Source: Alistipes sp. (GTDB lineage Bacteria > Bacteroidota > Bacteroidia > Bacteroidales > Rikenellaceae). Taken from it: a stretch of 64,000 nucleotides of DNA. Under the pieces are notes generated by a model. It saw only the letters and a list, made by a program, of their open reading frames with translations. It had not been told where the DNA came from and made no database searches. Made by a program: the position numbers and the translations under genes. Positions 54,467 through 62,471 of this stretch are shown here, in pieces (the first letter of the stretch is position 1; each line of letters starts with the position of its first letter). The DNA is taken from the NCBI GenBank assembly GCA_020026415.1, contig JAHHQL010000006.1:1-64000 (forward strand), written 5' to 3'.

Positions 54467-55375
54467 ATGGAGGGTTCGAAGGTTATGCGCAACTTGCGTG
54501 AGGGATTGCACAAGGTATCCATCTCGCGCATCAAAAAGGAGATGAACGACGTGTTCTATCTCTCGGACGATCTGGTAGTCACCAAACTCAGTCCCGACAA
54601 CAACACGACGAGCGACTATCCCGCGTCGATCGACGGGTTCTCGGCGGTGATCATCATCGCGGGCGAGGCCACCGTGTCGATCGACATGCAAAATTACCAC
54701 GTCAAACCCAACACCATCGTTTTTTTCAACCCCGACAGCATCATCCGCACGGTGAAGTGTTCGAACAATGCGCAGGCCTACTTTCTGGCATTCTCGCGCT
54801 CGTTCGTCAATGAGATCCAGATCGACCTCTCGACTTCGCTTCCCGTCTATATGCGCTTCGGGCAACAACCCGTCATGGAGGTGCGTCAGGAGGATGTCGA
54901 TGAGATCCGCCAGTTGTTCCGCATGATCATGACCATGACGCGCAGCGACAAATCCCGCTACCGTCACGAAATCATCCGCACGCTCTTCACCACGGCCTTC
55001 TACATGATCACCGAGATCATCCTCCGCGAACAACCCGAGGAGGCGAAGCAGGGACGTTGCGAGGTGCTTTTCAACGAGTTCATGGCTCTTTTGGAACAGC
55101 ACAGCAAACGCGAGCGAAACGTCAGTTTCTATGCCAAGGAGTTGAACATCACGCCCAAATACCTCTCGTCGGTCGTCAAGGAGGTGAGCGGCAAGACGGC
55201 GGCACGATGGATCGACGAATCGGTCATCCTCGAAGCCAAAGCCCTGTTGAAATATTCGGGTATGAGCATTCAGGAGATTGCCTATCATCTGAATTTCTCG
55301 ACCCAATCGTTTTTCGGCAAATACTTCAAACAACATACCGGCACTTCGCCCTCGCACTTCAAACGCCGCGGTTAG
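54467..55375 (+). CDS. AraC family transcriptional regulator
   Basis: 302 residues. An N-terminal cupin-like sensor (residues about 20-160, with VIIIAGEATVSIDMQNYHVKP) is joined to a C-terminal double helix-turn-helix (NVSFYAKELNITPKYLSSVVK and SIQEIAYHLNFSTQSFFGKYFKQHTGTSPSHFK). The signal and targets are unknown. Flanked by fbp downstream and the lipid kinase upstream, each with its own transcription signals. Confidence 0.95.
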   Translation: MEGSKVMRNLREGLHKVSISRIKKEMNDVFYLSDDLVVTKLSPDNNTTSDYPASIDGFSAVIIIAGEATVSIDMQNYHVKPNTIVFFNPDSIIRTVKCSNNAQAYFLAFSRSFVNEIQIDLSTSLPVYMRFGQQPVMEVRQEDVDEIRQLFRMIMTMTRSDKSRYRHEIIRTLFTTAFYMITEIILREQPEEAKQGRCEVLFNEFMALLEQHSKRERNVSFYAKELNITPKYLSSVVKEVSGKTAARWIDESVILEAKALLKYSGMSIQEIAYHLNFSTQSFFGKYFKQHTGTSPSHFKRRG

Positions 55376-55403
55376 AAAATTCGTGTCGGATGTTCCGATT
55401 CAA

Positions 55404-55431
55404 AGCACTTGCCGGGGGCAGGTGCTTTTTT
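55404..55431 (+). terminator. terminator after the AraC-type gene
   Basis: AGCACTTGCC pairs with GGCAGGTGCT-type arm (one G-U pair), then T-run. Confidence 0.85.
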
Positions 55432-55600
55432 ATGTCTTTGCGCCGGACAGGATGTTTTTTTTTTAAATACCCGGAGACAAAGCCCCATACCTATATTAAT
55501 TTTCAACAGTCCGCATCAATATTTTAAAATATTATTTTAAGAAAAGCGCGATTTATTGAAAATATATTTGCAAAAGGCTTGTTGTTTCAGATATTTTTTA

Positions 55601-55608
55601 TATTTTTG
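55601..55608 (+). promoter_or_regulatory. -7 element of fbp
   Basis: TATTTTTG, 23 bases before the ATG; a second match TATATTTG lies at 55563-55570. Confidence 0.65.
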
Positions 55609-55631
55609 TAATCGTTTTAAACCAAAACAAG

Positions 55632-57623
55632 ATGAAAAGCAGTTCAAAAAAAGATTATTCACCTGAGGATTTGAAATATCTGGATCTTTTGGCAGAAAAG
55701 TTCCCGACTATTTCGGATGCCGCCACCGAGATTGTGAATCTGGAGGCCATCCTCAATCTTCCGAAGGGAACCGAACATTTTTTGACCGATCTTCACGGGG
55801 AGTTCGCCGCTTTCCGGCATGTGCTGAAGAACGGATCGGGCGTAATCCGCCAGAAGGTACACGAGTTGTTCCAGCACACGTTGCGCGAATCCGAACAGCG
55901 CGACCTCTGCACACTGATCTACTACCCCGAAGAGAAACTCGAACTGATCAAACGCACGGAAAAGAACCTTCAGGACTGGTATCACATCACGATCAACCAG
56001 CTGATCGAGGTTTGCCGTACGGTATCGACCAAATACACGCGCTCGAAAGTCAAGAAAGCACTGCCGGAGGACTTCGCCTATGTGATTCAGGAGTTGCTGC
56101 ACGAATCGGGCTCGCGCGAAAAGGTCAATAAAGAGGAGTACTTCAAGTCGATCCTGCGCTCGATCATCTCGGTGGGACGTGCCGATGAATTTATCGTGGC
56201 CATTTCGCACGTGATCCAGCGACTGACAATCGACCGCCTGCACATCATCGGCGATATTTTCGACCGAGGTCCGGGCCCGCACATCATCCTCGACACGCTG
56301 ATCAACTACCACACGCTGGACATTCAGTGGGGCAACCACGACATGCTGTGGATGGGTGCCGCCGCCGGCAACCCCGCATCAATTGCCAACGTGGTGCGCA
56401 TTCAGGCACGCTACGCCAACCTCGACGTGTTGGAGAACGGCTACGGCATCAACCTGTTGCCTCTGGCACGTTTTGCGATGGAGACCTACGGCAACGACCC
56501 CTGCAAGTCGTTCCTGCCGCGTCTGATGCCCGATGCGTGTCTTGACGAACGCGACATCCGTCTTTCGGCGCAGATGCAGAAGGCGATGGCCATTATCCAG
56601 TTCAAATTGGAGGGACAGATGATCACCCGTCACCCCGAATACGACATGAAATCGCGTCTGTTGCTGGACAAGATGGATCTGAAGGCGGGTACGGTAAAGG
56701 TCGATGGCAGGGTTTATCCGCTGAACGACCTCAACTTCCCGACTCTCGACCCCAAAAACCTCTACAAACTCTCGCCCGACGAGGAGGATGTCATGCAGCA
56801 ACTCACCTCGTCGTTCCGCAACAGCGAGAAACTCCAGAAACACATCCGCCTGCTCTACCGCAAGGGAAGTCTTTATCTGGTCTTGAACTCCAACCTGCTG
56901 TACCACGCCTCGATCCCGATGAACGAGGACGGCACGTTCAAGGAGGTGGAGATCTGCGGCGAACGACGCAAGGGTCGTTCGTTGTTGAACCGTGTGGACC
57001 AACTGGCACGCGAGGCCTTTTCGGGCGAACGCGGCACGGCCGAACAGCAGGAGGCTCTGGATTACATGTGGTATTTGTGGTGCGGCAAGGATTCGCCCCT
57101 GTTCGACAAGGACAAGATGGCGACCTTCGAGGCCTATTTCATCGACGACAAGGAGGCACGCAAGGAGCGCAAAGGCTTCTACTACGCCCACATGGAGGAC
57201 ACGAATGCCTGCGGCATGATCCTCGAAGCCTTCGGTCTCGATCCCGCCACTTCGCATATTATTTCGGGACACATTCCCATCAAGAGCGGTAAGGGCGAAA
57301 GCCCGATCAAGGCGGGCGGCCGTCTGCTGATGATCGACGGCGGTTTCTCGCGCGCCTATCAGAAGGAGACGGGCATCGCAGGCTACACGCTCATCTACAA
57401 CTCGTGGGGCATGCAACTCGTCCAGCACCAGCCCTTCGTATCGCGCCGCCGCGCCATCGAAGAGGGCTTGGACATCCTTTCCACGAAATTTGTCGTGGAG
57501 TCCGTCACGCACCGCATCATGGTACGCGACACCACCGTGGGTAAGGAGTTGCAGGTACAGATCAATGATTTACGGCAACTTTTGGACGCTTACAGAAGCG
57601 GCGTCATAAAAGAACGTAGATAA
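55632..57623 (+). CDS. fbp: fructose-1,6-bisphosphatase, class III
   Basis: 663 residues, the size of the class III enzyme first known from Firmicutes. It is a metallophosphatase with FLTDLHGEFAAF, GDIFDRGPGPH and WGNHDMLWMGAAAG supplying metal ligands, and SGHIPIKSGKGESPIKAGG in the C-terminal half. Key step of gluconeogenesis. Monocistronic with a strong AT-rich promoter region and terminator. Confidence 0.96.
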   Translation: MKSSSKKDYSPEDLKYLDLLAEKFPTISDAATEIVNLEAILNLPKGTEHFLTDLHGEFAAFRHVLKNGSGVIRQKVHELFQHTLRESEQRDLCTLIYYPEEKLELIKRTEKNLQDWYHITINQLIEVCRTVSTKYTRSKVKKALPEDFAYVIQELLHESGSREKVNKEEYFKSILRSIISVGRADEFIVAISHVIQRLTIDRLHIIGDIFDRGPGPHIILDTLINYHTLDIQWGNHDMLWMGAAAGNPASIANVVRIQARYANLDVLENGYGINLLPLARFAMETYGNDPCKSFLPRLMPDACLDERDIRLSAQMQKAMAIIQFKLEGQMITRHPEYDMKSRLLLDKMDLKAGTVKVDGRVYPLNDLNFPTLDPKNLYKLSPDEEDVMQQLTSSFRNSEKLQKHIRLLYRKGSLYLVLNSNLLYHASIPMNEDGTFKEVEICGERRKGRSLLNRVDQLAREAFSGERGTAEQQEALDYMWYLWCGKDSPLFDKDKMATFEAYFIDDKEARKERKGFYYAHMEDTNACGMILEAFGLDPATSHIISGHIPIKSGKGESPIKAGGRLLMIDGGFSRAYQKETGIAGYTLIYNSWGMQLVQHQPFVSRRRAIEEGLDILSTKFVVESVTHRIMVRDTTVGKELQVQINDLRQLLDAYRSGVIKERR

Positions 57624-57706
57624 GTTTTGTTTTTCTTTTGGTTGGCGATACGAAACGGAGAAAGGTTGTCGTGATTTAAAGCGTCCGTTCGTATCCGATT
57701 TAGGGG

Positions 57707-57732
57707 AAGGGAGCATTCGTGCTCCCTTTTTT
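57707..57732 (+). terminator. terminator of fbp
   Basis: AAGGGAGCA pairs with TGCTCCCTT, TTCG loop, T-run. Confidence 0.92.
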
Positions 57733-57855
57733 ATGTCTCCACATACGGCTTTCCCTACCCACACGGCTCTTATACGACCGCTCGTCACCGACTGCCACGT
57801 CCCCCCCCAATTCCCGACCTCCAATCGCAAAAACGCCCTCCCCTCCGCAACACAC

Positions 57856-57891
57856 AAAAAAAAGACGGCCGTACCGAAGTACAGCCGTCTT
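57856..57891 (-). terminator. terminator of the fimbrillin-like gene
   Basis: AAGACGGC with GCCGTCTT, extended by GTAC pairing; T-run on the minus strand. Confidence 0.88.
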
Positions 57892-57928
57892 GACACGTTC
57901 TGTTTTTCAGAGTTTTCTCTTCAAAACA

Positions 57929-59305
57929 CTATTTTGCAGGGACTTTCATATATATGAACAAGTCAATATTTTCCAGTCTACTTTGATTGACAAAATCATT
58001 CTTATACATGGAAACAAACTTATTTTTCACAGCATTACGGATCTTGGTCTTATTATCCAAAGCCTCGATCGTAAACATGAATGCCGCATCACCACTACTC
58101 AGTTCAACCCATTCCATGTAGGTAGTTCCAACCAATTTCAAATATTTCACCTCATCAGGACTGGTAATATACCACTTTCCGTCACCGGCATCCTTGAGTT
58201 TGAATACACGAGCATCAGCAACCTCTTCGGGCTTTACCGCATTGAAATCGACCACAGGAGTTGCAAGTGTCTTATAAGGAATCTTATAACCACCATCCTG
58301 CTTCGAAGCATAACGATCGGTAGTTCTGGATCCCATCATAATAAACTCGGCACCATTAACCAACAAATTGGTATTTGCAGAAGTCAGACGAGTATATACG
58401 AAATTATCACCGGGAGTAGGTTCGGGATCGGGAGTGGGGGCAGGAGCAGCCTTCAAGTTCAATGCGATACGGTGAACATGACCACGCTCAAACGTCTTTG
58501 CAGGGACATCGATCGTATAGACCTCATCCGTCATCGTGGTAACCACGAACTTGGCATTCGTATAAGCCTGAGGAACAACTGCAAGGTAAGCCACATTGTT
58601 ATAGTCTTTTGCATCAGCCTTGTTTACAGCGGTAGGCTGCTTTGCCAAACCGTCAAAATTAACCTCTACCGAATTGCCCGGAGTGACGTCGTAACCATTT
58701 ACCGTTTGTGATGCACCATTGGCCTCAAATCGAACCGACTTAATGGTCTTACCTGCGATGGCAGAATCCTCGGTCACAAAACGGATCTGCATATACGAAG
58801 CCACATGCTGGAACTTAAGGGGAATCGAAACCACATCACCCTTCTGCATCCAACTCTCGAAAGGCAGGGGATTAAATTTAAAGGCCAAAAGTTTCAGATT
58901 GAAATAACCATTGTTATAAATGTTCGTCTGAACAGCGGGAATAGTTTCCTTCAATTCAATATTGATATTGGAACCCTCTTTAATCGGTTTGATGGGTTGA
59001 GTTCCCTCAAAGAGACAGTTCTGCGCATTGTATCTCAAATCAGCAGACTCATTAACCCAATTGGAACCATCAATGACATACTTAAGCATGATTTTATCGC
59101 CATCGGAGAAAATCATCTGACCGCCGTTACCGTTTTCAAACTCGGCACGGGTCTCATTCTCAAATTCAGCCGTTGCAACCAACTTAAGTTCTCCGGCCTC
59201 CTCACCGGGAGTGACAACCGATTCGAGTTCGTCATTGTCGGAACATGCGGTGAATGCCATTGCGGCTGCAGCAAAGAGCATTACGGATTTAAAAAACTTT
59301 TTCAT
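57929..59305 (-). CDS. fimbrillin-family lipoprotein with extra C-terminal domain
   Basis: 458 residues. Lipoprotein signal (AAAAMAFTACSDNDE, lipid Cys 21), an acidic stretch, then FENETRAEFENG, the T/E-TRA pattern seen near the start of mature fimbrillins. Residues about 50-285 are the beta-sandwich fimbrillin region. A Pro-rich linker (PTPDPEPTPGD) leads to a separate domain (about 298-458) beginning VYTRLTSANTNLLVNGAEFIM, which resembles ligand-binding domains appended to secreted Bacteroidota proteins. Clearly lower GC than the core genes, as surface fimbrial loci often are. No other fimbrial genes flank it; a 47-codon ORF precedes it by 21 bases. Confidence 0.75.
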   Translation of the reverse strand: MKKFFKSVMLFAAAAMAFTACSDNDELESVVTPGEEAGELKLVATAEFENETRAEFENGNGGQMIFSDGDKIMLKYVIDGSNWVNESADLRYNAQNCLFEGTQPIKPIKEGSNINIELKETIPAVQTNIYNNGYFNLKLLAFKFNPLPFESWMQKGDVVSIPLKFQHVASYMQIRFVTEDSAIAGKTIKSVRFEANGASQTVNGYDVTPGNSVEVNFDGLAKQPTAVNKADAKDYNNVAYLAVVPQAYTNAKFVVTTMTDEVYTIDVPAKTFERGHVHRIALNLKAAPAPTPDPEPTPGDNFVYTRLTSANTNLLVNGAEFIMMGSRTTDRYASKQDGGYKIPYKTLATPVVDFNAVKPEEVADARVFKLKDAGDGKWYITSPDEVKYLKLVGTTYMEWVELSSGDAAFMFTIEALDNKTKIRNAVKNKFVSMYKNDFVNQSRLENIDLFIYMKVPAK

Positions 59306-59326
59306 CTTTCTATACTCTTTTAATAA

Positions 59327-59470
59327 TTAAAATTCTTCTTCCTGTTCGATTCCGTCCCAACCGACCTGTTCAAATCGGCCCGAAACACCGAAACCTTCTT
59401 CCACAGCCACTTCGCACACGTCGATCGACGGTGCTACATACGTCTCGCTCAAATTTGTTAAGTTTTTCAT
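59327..59470 (-). CDS. 47-residue peptide encoded upstream of the fimbrillin-like gene
   Basis: An ORF of 47 codons from ATG 59470 to TAA 59327. The product starts MKNLTNLSETYVAPSIDV, has one Cys, a GFGVSG segment in the middle, and an acidic C-terminus (GIEQEEEF). It has no signal peptide or transmembrane segment. Codons are well formed despite AT-rich flanks, and the stop lies 21 bases before the lipoprotein start, so the two form one unit. Short ORFs of the type APSI-V-EV-VE-GF preceding surface lipoproteins are something I associate with Bacteroidales; their function is unknown to me. Confidence 0.65.
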   Translation of the reverse strand: MKNLTNLSETYVAPSIDVCEVAVEEGFGVSGRFEQVGWDGIEQEEEF

Positions 59471-59827
59471 TTTTTGGTAAATTTTAGGTATTATAAATAA
59501 TTGATAATTATCGGATTTTCCCGATTAGCGTAACAAAGGAATAAAAAAATTCGCTAAAAGCAAAATTTTATACTCTTTTTCGGTTTACTCAAACATACGG
59601 AATAGTTTCCAAAATCACGTCATATCACTGAAAAGCAAATTATTACACCACTCACAGTACACCCGCAAACTATTTTTGCGTCGCAAAACTTTACACATTC
59701 CGACTTTCAGCCGTTCTTCCCCGAAAATCATTTTTTTACGAAAAAAGGATCTTTTTCGTAAATTATTTTAACAAATACAAATTTCACTTTTCCGCCCTGT
59801 CTCCCATCGAATATGAAGAATTATTTC
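59471..59827. other. AT-rich intergenic region between divergent units
   Basis: About 350 bases without a gene between the fimbrillin unit and the MATE gene. Strongly AT-rich with A- and T-runs; holds only the weak minus promoter and leads into the MATE promoter. Confidence 0.6.
59534..59541 (-). promoter_or_regulatory. possible -7 element for the 47-codon ORF/fimbrillin unit
   Basis: TTCCTTTG on the minus strand, one base off the consensus, about 65 bases upstream of the small ORF. Confidence 0.4.
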
Positions 59828-59835
59828 TAATTTTG
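59828..59835 (+). promoter_or_regulatory. -7 element of the MATE gene
   Basis: TAATTTTG, 54 bases before the chosen ATG; the leader contains a small hairpin (ACTCCT/AGGAGT, 59853-59870). Confidence 0.65.
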
Positions 59836-59889
59836 TACTTTTATGGCAAATCACTCCTCCCTCAAGGAGTACTTCCCGCTTTATTTAAT

Positions 59890-61212
59890 ATGTATAACAA
59901 GAAAAAGATACTCAAAGTCAGTTATCCGATCATCCTCGGACTGCTCGCACAGAACATCATCAACGTCACCGACACCGCCTTTCTGGGACATGTCGGCGAA
60001 GTCGAGTTGGGTGCATCGGCCATCGGCGGTATTTACTACTACTGCTTCTTCATCCTTGCGTTCGGCTTCAGCGTCGGCGCACAGATCCTCATGGCACGCC
60101 GCAACGGCGAGGGAAACCACCGCGAAATCGGCCCGATCCTCACCCAAGGATCGCTGTTCATCCTTTTGATCGCCATCCTCCTGTTGGGCGCAACATTCAC
60201 CACCGCCCGCCCGATGCTCGGCATGATGCTCAGTTCGGAGAAAATCATCGACGCCGCCGTGATCTTCTATCAATGGCGCGCGTGGGGTTTCCTTTTCTCG
60301 TTCATCAACACCATGTATCGCGCCTTCTACGTGTCGATCACACGCACGAAGGTATTGACCTACAACGCCGTCGTCATGGCCGTCGTCAATATCTTCCTCG
60401 ACTGGGTGTTGATCTTCGGCGAGTTGGGCTTCCCGAAGATGGGGCTGGAGGGTGCCGCCCTCGCATCGGTCATCGCCGAGGCGGTATCGCTCGGTTACTT
60501 CATCATCTACACCAAGCGAAACATCGGAACCGAACGCTACAACATTCGTTTCAGCCTCAGGATCGACCGCACGCTGATCCGTTCGATCCTCGGCGTATCG
60601 TCGTTTCTCATGTTGCAGCAGTTTGTGCCGTTTGCCACATGGTTCGTCTTTTTCCTCGCCATCGAACACCTCGGACAGCGTGAATTGGCAATCGCCAATA
60701 TCTGCCGAAGCATCTACATCTTGGCACTGATCCCGATCAACTCGTTCCAGACCACCGTAAACACGTTGGTGAGCAACACGATCGGTGCGGGTGCGGTCGA
60801 TAAGGTGCGCACGGTCATCAACCGCGTGACACTGATGAGCGTCATCACGGGTATTTTCTTCTGCGGTCTGATGTTTTGGATTCCCGAACTGATGCTCCGC
60901 ATTTACACACACGATCCGCAACTCATCACCGATTCGGTACCCTCGCTCCATGTGATCGGCATCGCGCTGATCATCTGTGCCGCCTCGAACGTGCAATTCA
61001 GCGGTATTTCGGGTACGGGCAGCGCACGTGCCGCCTTCTGGATCATGATGCCGTGTCAGTTGGCCTACATTCTCTGGATCATCGTCTTCACCGGCATACT
61101 GAAATGGTCGGTCGCCGCAAGTTTCACGTGCGAAGTGATGTACTACTGTCTGCTATTGACCGCCTCGCTGCTGTACCTCAAATACGGCAACTGGCGCAAC
61201 GTAAAGATCTGA
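59890..61212 (+). CDS. MATE family efflux transporter
   Basis: 440 residues, twelve transmembrane segments. The start is typical for the family (KVSYPIILGLLAQNIINVTDTAFLGHVGEVELGA), with the repeat unit in the second half (IPINSFQTTVNTLVSNTIGAG). Exports cationic drugs or metabolites in exchange for Na+ or H+; the substrate is unknown. The ATG at 59890 is chosen because MYNKKKILKVSYP fits the family N-terminus; an earlier in-frame start would begin inside the promoter. Confidence 0.92.
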   Translation: MYNKKKILKVSYPIILGLLAQNIINVTDTAFLGHVGEVELGASAIGGIYYYCFFILAFGFSVGAQILMARRNGEGNHREIGPILTQGSLFILLIAILLLGATFTTARPMLGMMLSSEKIIDAAVIFYQWRAWGFLFSFINTMYRAFYVSITRTKVLTYNAVVMAVVNIFLDWVLIFGELGFPKMGLEGAALASVIAEAVSLGYFIIYTKRNIGTERYNIRFSLRIDRTLIRSILGVSSFLMLQQFVPFATWFVFFLAIEHLGQRELAIANICRSIYILALIPINSFQTTVNTLVSNTIGAGAVDKVRTVINRVTLMSVITGIFFCGLMFWIPELMLRIYTHDPQLITDSVPSLHVIGIALIICAASNVQFSGISGTGSARAAFWIMMPCQLAYILWIIVFTGILKWSVAASFTCEVMYYCLLLTASLLYLKYGNWRNVKI

Positions 61213-61229
61213 CCGGAACGTCTATAACA

Positions 61230-61268
61230 TAAGGAAGCGGAGCGCAGGAATTGCGCTCCGCTTCCTTA
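61230..61268 (+). terminator. terminator after the MATE gene
   Basis: A 17-base arm (61230-61246) is exactly complementary to 61252-61268, five-base loop. No long T-run; the A-rich 5' arm would make it work in both directions. Confidence 0.8.
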
Positions 61269-61551
61269 TTCATACGACATTTGTCCTTTTCACATCAAAA
61301 CGTGCATTTGCTCCGCAACGCCTTCTGCCCCTCTCCTCTTTTTTTTCTGCACACCTCCGCCTCTTTATTTTCGGTCTGTCGTCTGTCTCATTTCCCATTC
61401 GCACCCTTGCCTTTCGGAATTTCCGGGACTGGAAATTTCTTCATCCCGATTCAAACACGAACCAGAAGGCTCTCAAGCGGGTTTTTGGGGATGTTTTCAA
61501 AAAAAATTCATAAAAACGAGGAAAAAATTTGGAACGAAAACTTTTTTGCCT
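61269..61551. other. intergenic, pyrimidine-rich, no gene seen
   Basis: Between the MATE terminator and the tRNA-Gly promoter. The plus strand from about 61275 to 61400 is rich in C and T. ORFs through it are biased artefacts. Confidence 0.5.
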
Positions 61552-61559
61552 TATCTTTG
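61552..61559 (+). promoter_or_regulatory. -7 element of tRNA-Gly
   Basis: TATCTTTG, 37 bases upstream of the mature tRNA 5' end. Confidence 0.65.
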
Positions 61560-61596
61560 CACTCGCAATCACAGGAAAAGTGATTACCCCAATTCT

Positions 61597-61669
61597 GCGG
61601 AAATAGCTCAGTTGGTAGAGCACAACCTTGCCAAGGTTGGGGTCGCGAGTTCGAGTCTCGTTTTCCGCT
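61597..61669 (+). tRNA. tRNA-Gly (anticodon GCC)
   Basis: 73 bases. Acceptor arm GCGGAAA/TTTCCGC, D arm GCTC...GAGC, anticodon loop TTGCCAA within stem CAACC/GGTTG, T loop TTCGAGT in stem GCGAG/CTCGT. No encoded CCA. Followed by a strong terminator. Confidence 0.96.
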
Positions 61670-61679
61670 CACAAGAGCG

Positions 61680-61711
61680 AAGCCGACAATCAAATGATTG
61701 TCGGCTTTTTT
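61680..61711 (+). terminator. terminator of tRNA-Gly
   Basis: AAGCCGACAATCA is exactly complementary to TGATTGTCGGCTT with a two-base loop, then T-run. Confidence 0.92.
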
Positions 61712-62170
61712 ATTGTTGGAGATTCGCCACGCCGAACGCATTCCGCCCCGTTTTCGGGATCTGTCCCCGAATCTTTTCTCCTCCCGAACACCCTCCGTTC
61801 GCAATTTGCACGGGAACACCTCGCCCGATCCGTTGCAAGCATACATCAACCACCCGCTACGCCACAGGGCGATATGCCCCTTATCAGGATTCCGACTCCC
61901 CGATGCCTGTTTGAAGAACACATTCACATCTGCCGTTTCACAGGACACCTTTCCTCTTTCAAAAATTTACGTGCCACACAAAGCCGCTGCACGCGCTTTG
62001 CAAACGCCGCACATCATAACCGAAGTTGCACGGGAGAGACCTTCCGAATGCTTCTCTGCCCGATCCGTTGCAGAAACACGCCGACCGCCAGATACGCAAT
62101 CTCGCAACAACCGACCAAATCTCCACACCCGATTCCCCGACCGCGATCTTTTGCCGACCACATCAAACAA
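61712..62170. other. intergenic region with an imperfect direct repeat, no gene seen
   Basis: About 460 bases between the tRNA-Gly and tRNA-Val terminators. Contains two copies each of TTGCACGGGA and GCCCGATCCGTTGCA (see findings). ORFs crossing it have no protein-like features. Confidence 0.5.
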
Positions 62171-62202
62171 AAAAAAGACGACCTACCGAAGTAAGTCGTC
62201 TT
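62171..62202 (-). terminator. terminator of tRNA-Val
   Basis: AAGACGAC pairs with GTCGTCTT, extended by further pairs around a TTCG-type loop; T-run on the minus strand. Confidence 0.9.
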
Positions 62203-62206
62203 GGAG

Positions 62207-62281
62207 TGGGAGCTGAGGGATTCGAACCCCCGACCCTCTGCTTGTAAGGCAGATGCTCTGAACCAGCTGAGCTAAGCTCCC
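62207..62281 (-). tRNA. tRNA-Val (anticodon TAC)
   Basis: 75 bases on the minus strand. Acceptor GGGAGCT/AGCTCCC with discriminator A, anticodon loop CTTACAA in stem TCTGC/GCAGA, T loop TTCGAAT. No encoded CCA. Confidence 0.96.
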
Positions 62282-62301
62282 TTTTTGAATTTCAAGTGGT
62301 G

Positions 62302-62309
62302 CAAAGGTA
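62302..62309 (-). promoter_or_regulatory. -7 element of tRNA-Val
   Basis: TACCTTTG on the minus strand, 20 bases upstream of the mature tRNA. Confidence 0.65.
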
Positions 62310-62352
62310 ATGCTTTTTTCGGAAAATCCAACACCTGATCGAAAAAAAAGTA

Positions 62353-62459
62353 AAAAAAACGAGTGAGCTCCTTATATCGCACCGCTACAACCACATACCC
62401 TTGCTTGATTCCTCACCTGGGGGATTCTGCAGGAGCTGGTCGTATAAGACTCACTCGCG
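62353..62459 (-). ncRNA. ffs: small signal recognition particle RNA (4.5S type)
   Basis: On the minus strand, a roughly 105-base transcript folds into one long hairpin: the terminal arms GAGTGAG and CTCACTC pair, as do AGCTCC and GGAGCT further in. The apex reads CAGG-TGA-GGAA-TCA-AGCA, the conserved SRP helix 8: a GGAA tetraloop closed by a short stem, with the asymmetric AGG/AGCA internal loop that binds Ffh. Ends are approximate: the 5' end from the promoter just upstream, the 3' end from the run of T after CTCACTCG. Confidence 0.88.
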
Positions 62460-62463
62460 GGTA

Positions 62464-62471
62464 CAAAAGTA
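62464..62471 (-). promoter_or_regulatory. -7 element of the SRP RNA gene
   Basis: TACTTTTG on the minus strand, about 5 bases before the inferred RNA 5' end. Confidence 0.65.

Noticed and set aside
61740..62194. Overlapping plus-strand ORFs (122-188 codons) between the two tRNA genes
   Set aside because: Several frames are open at once, products are Pro/Arg/His/Ser-rich without motifs, and they run through the tRNA terminators.
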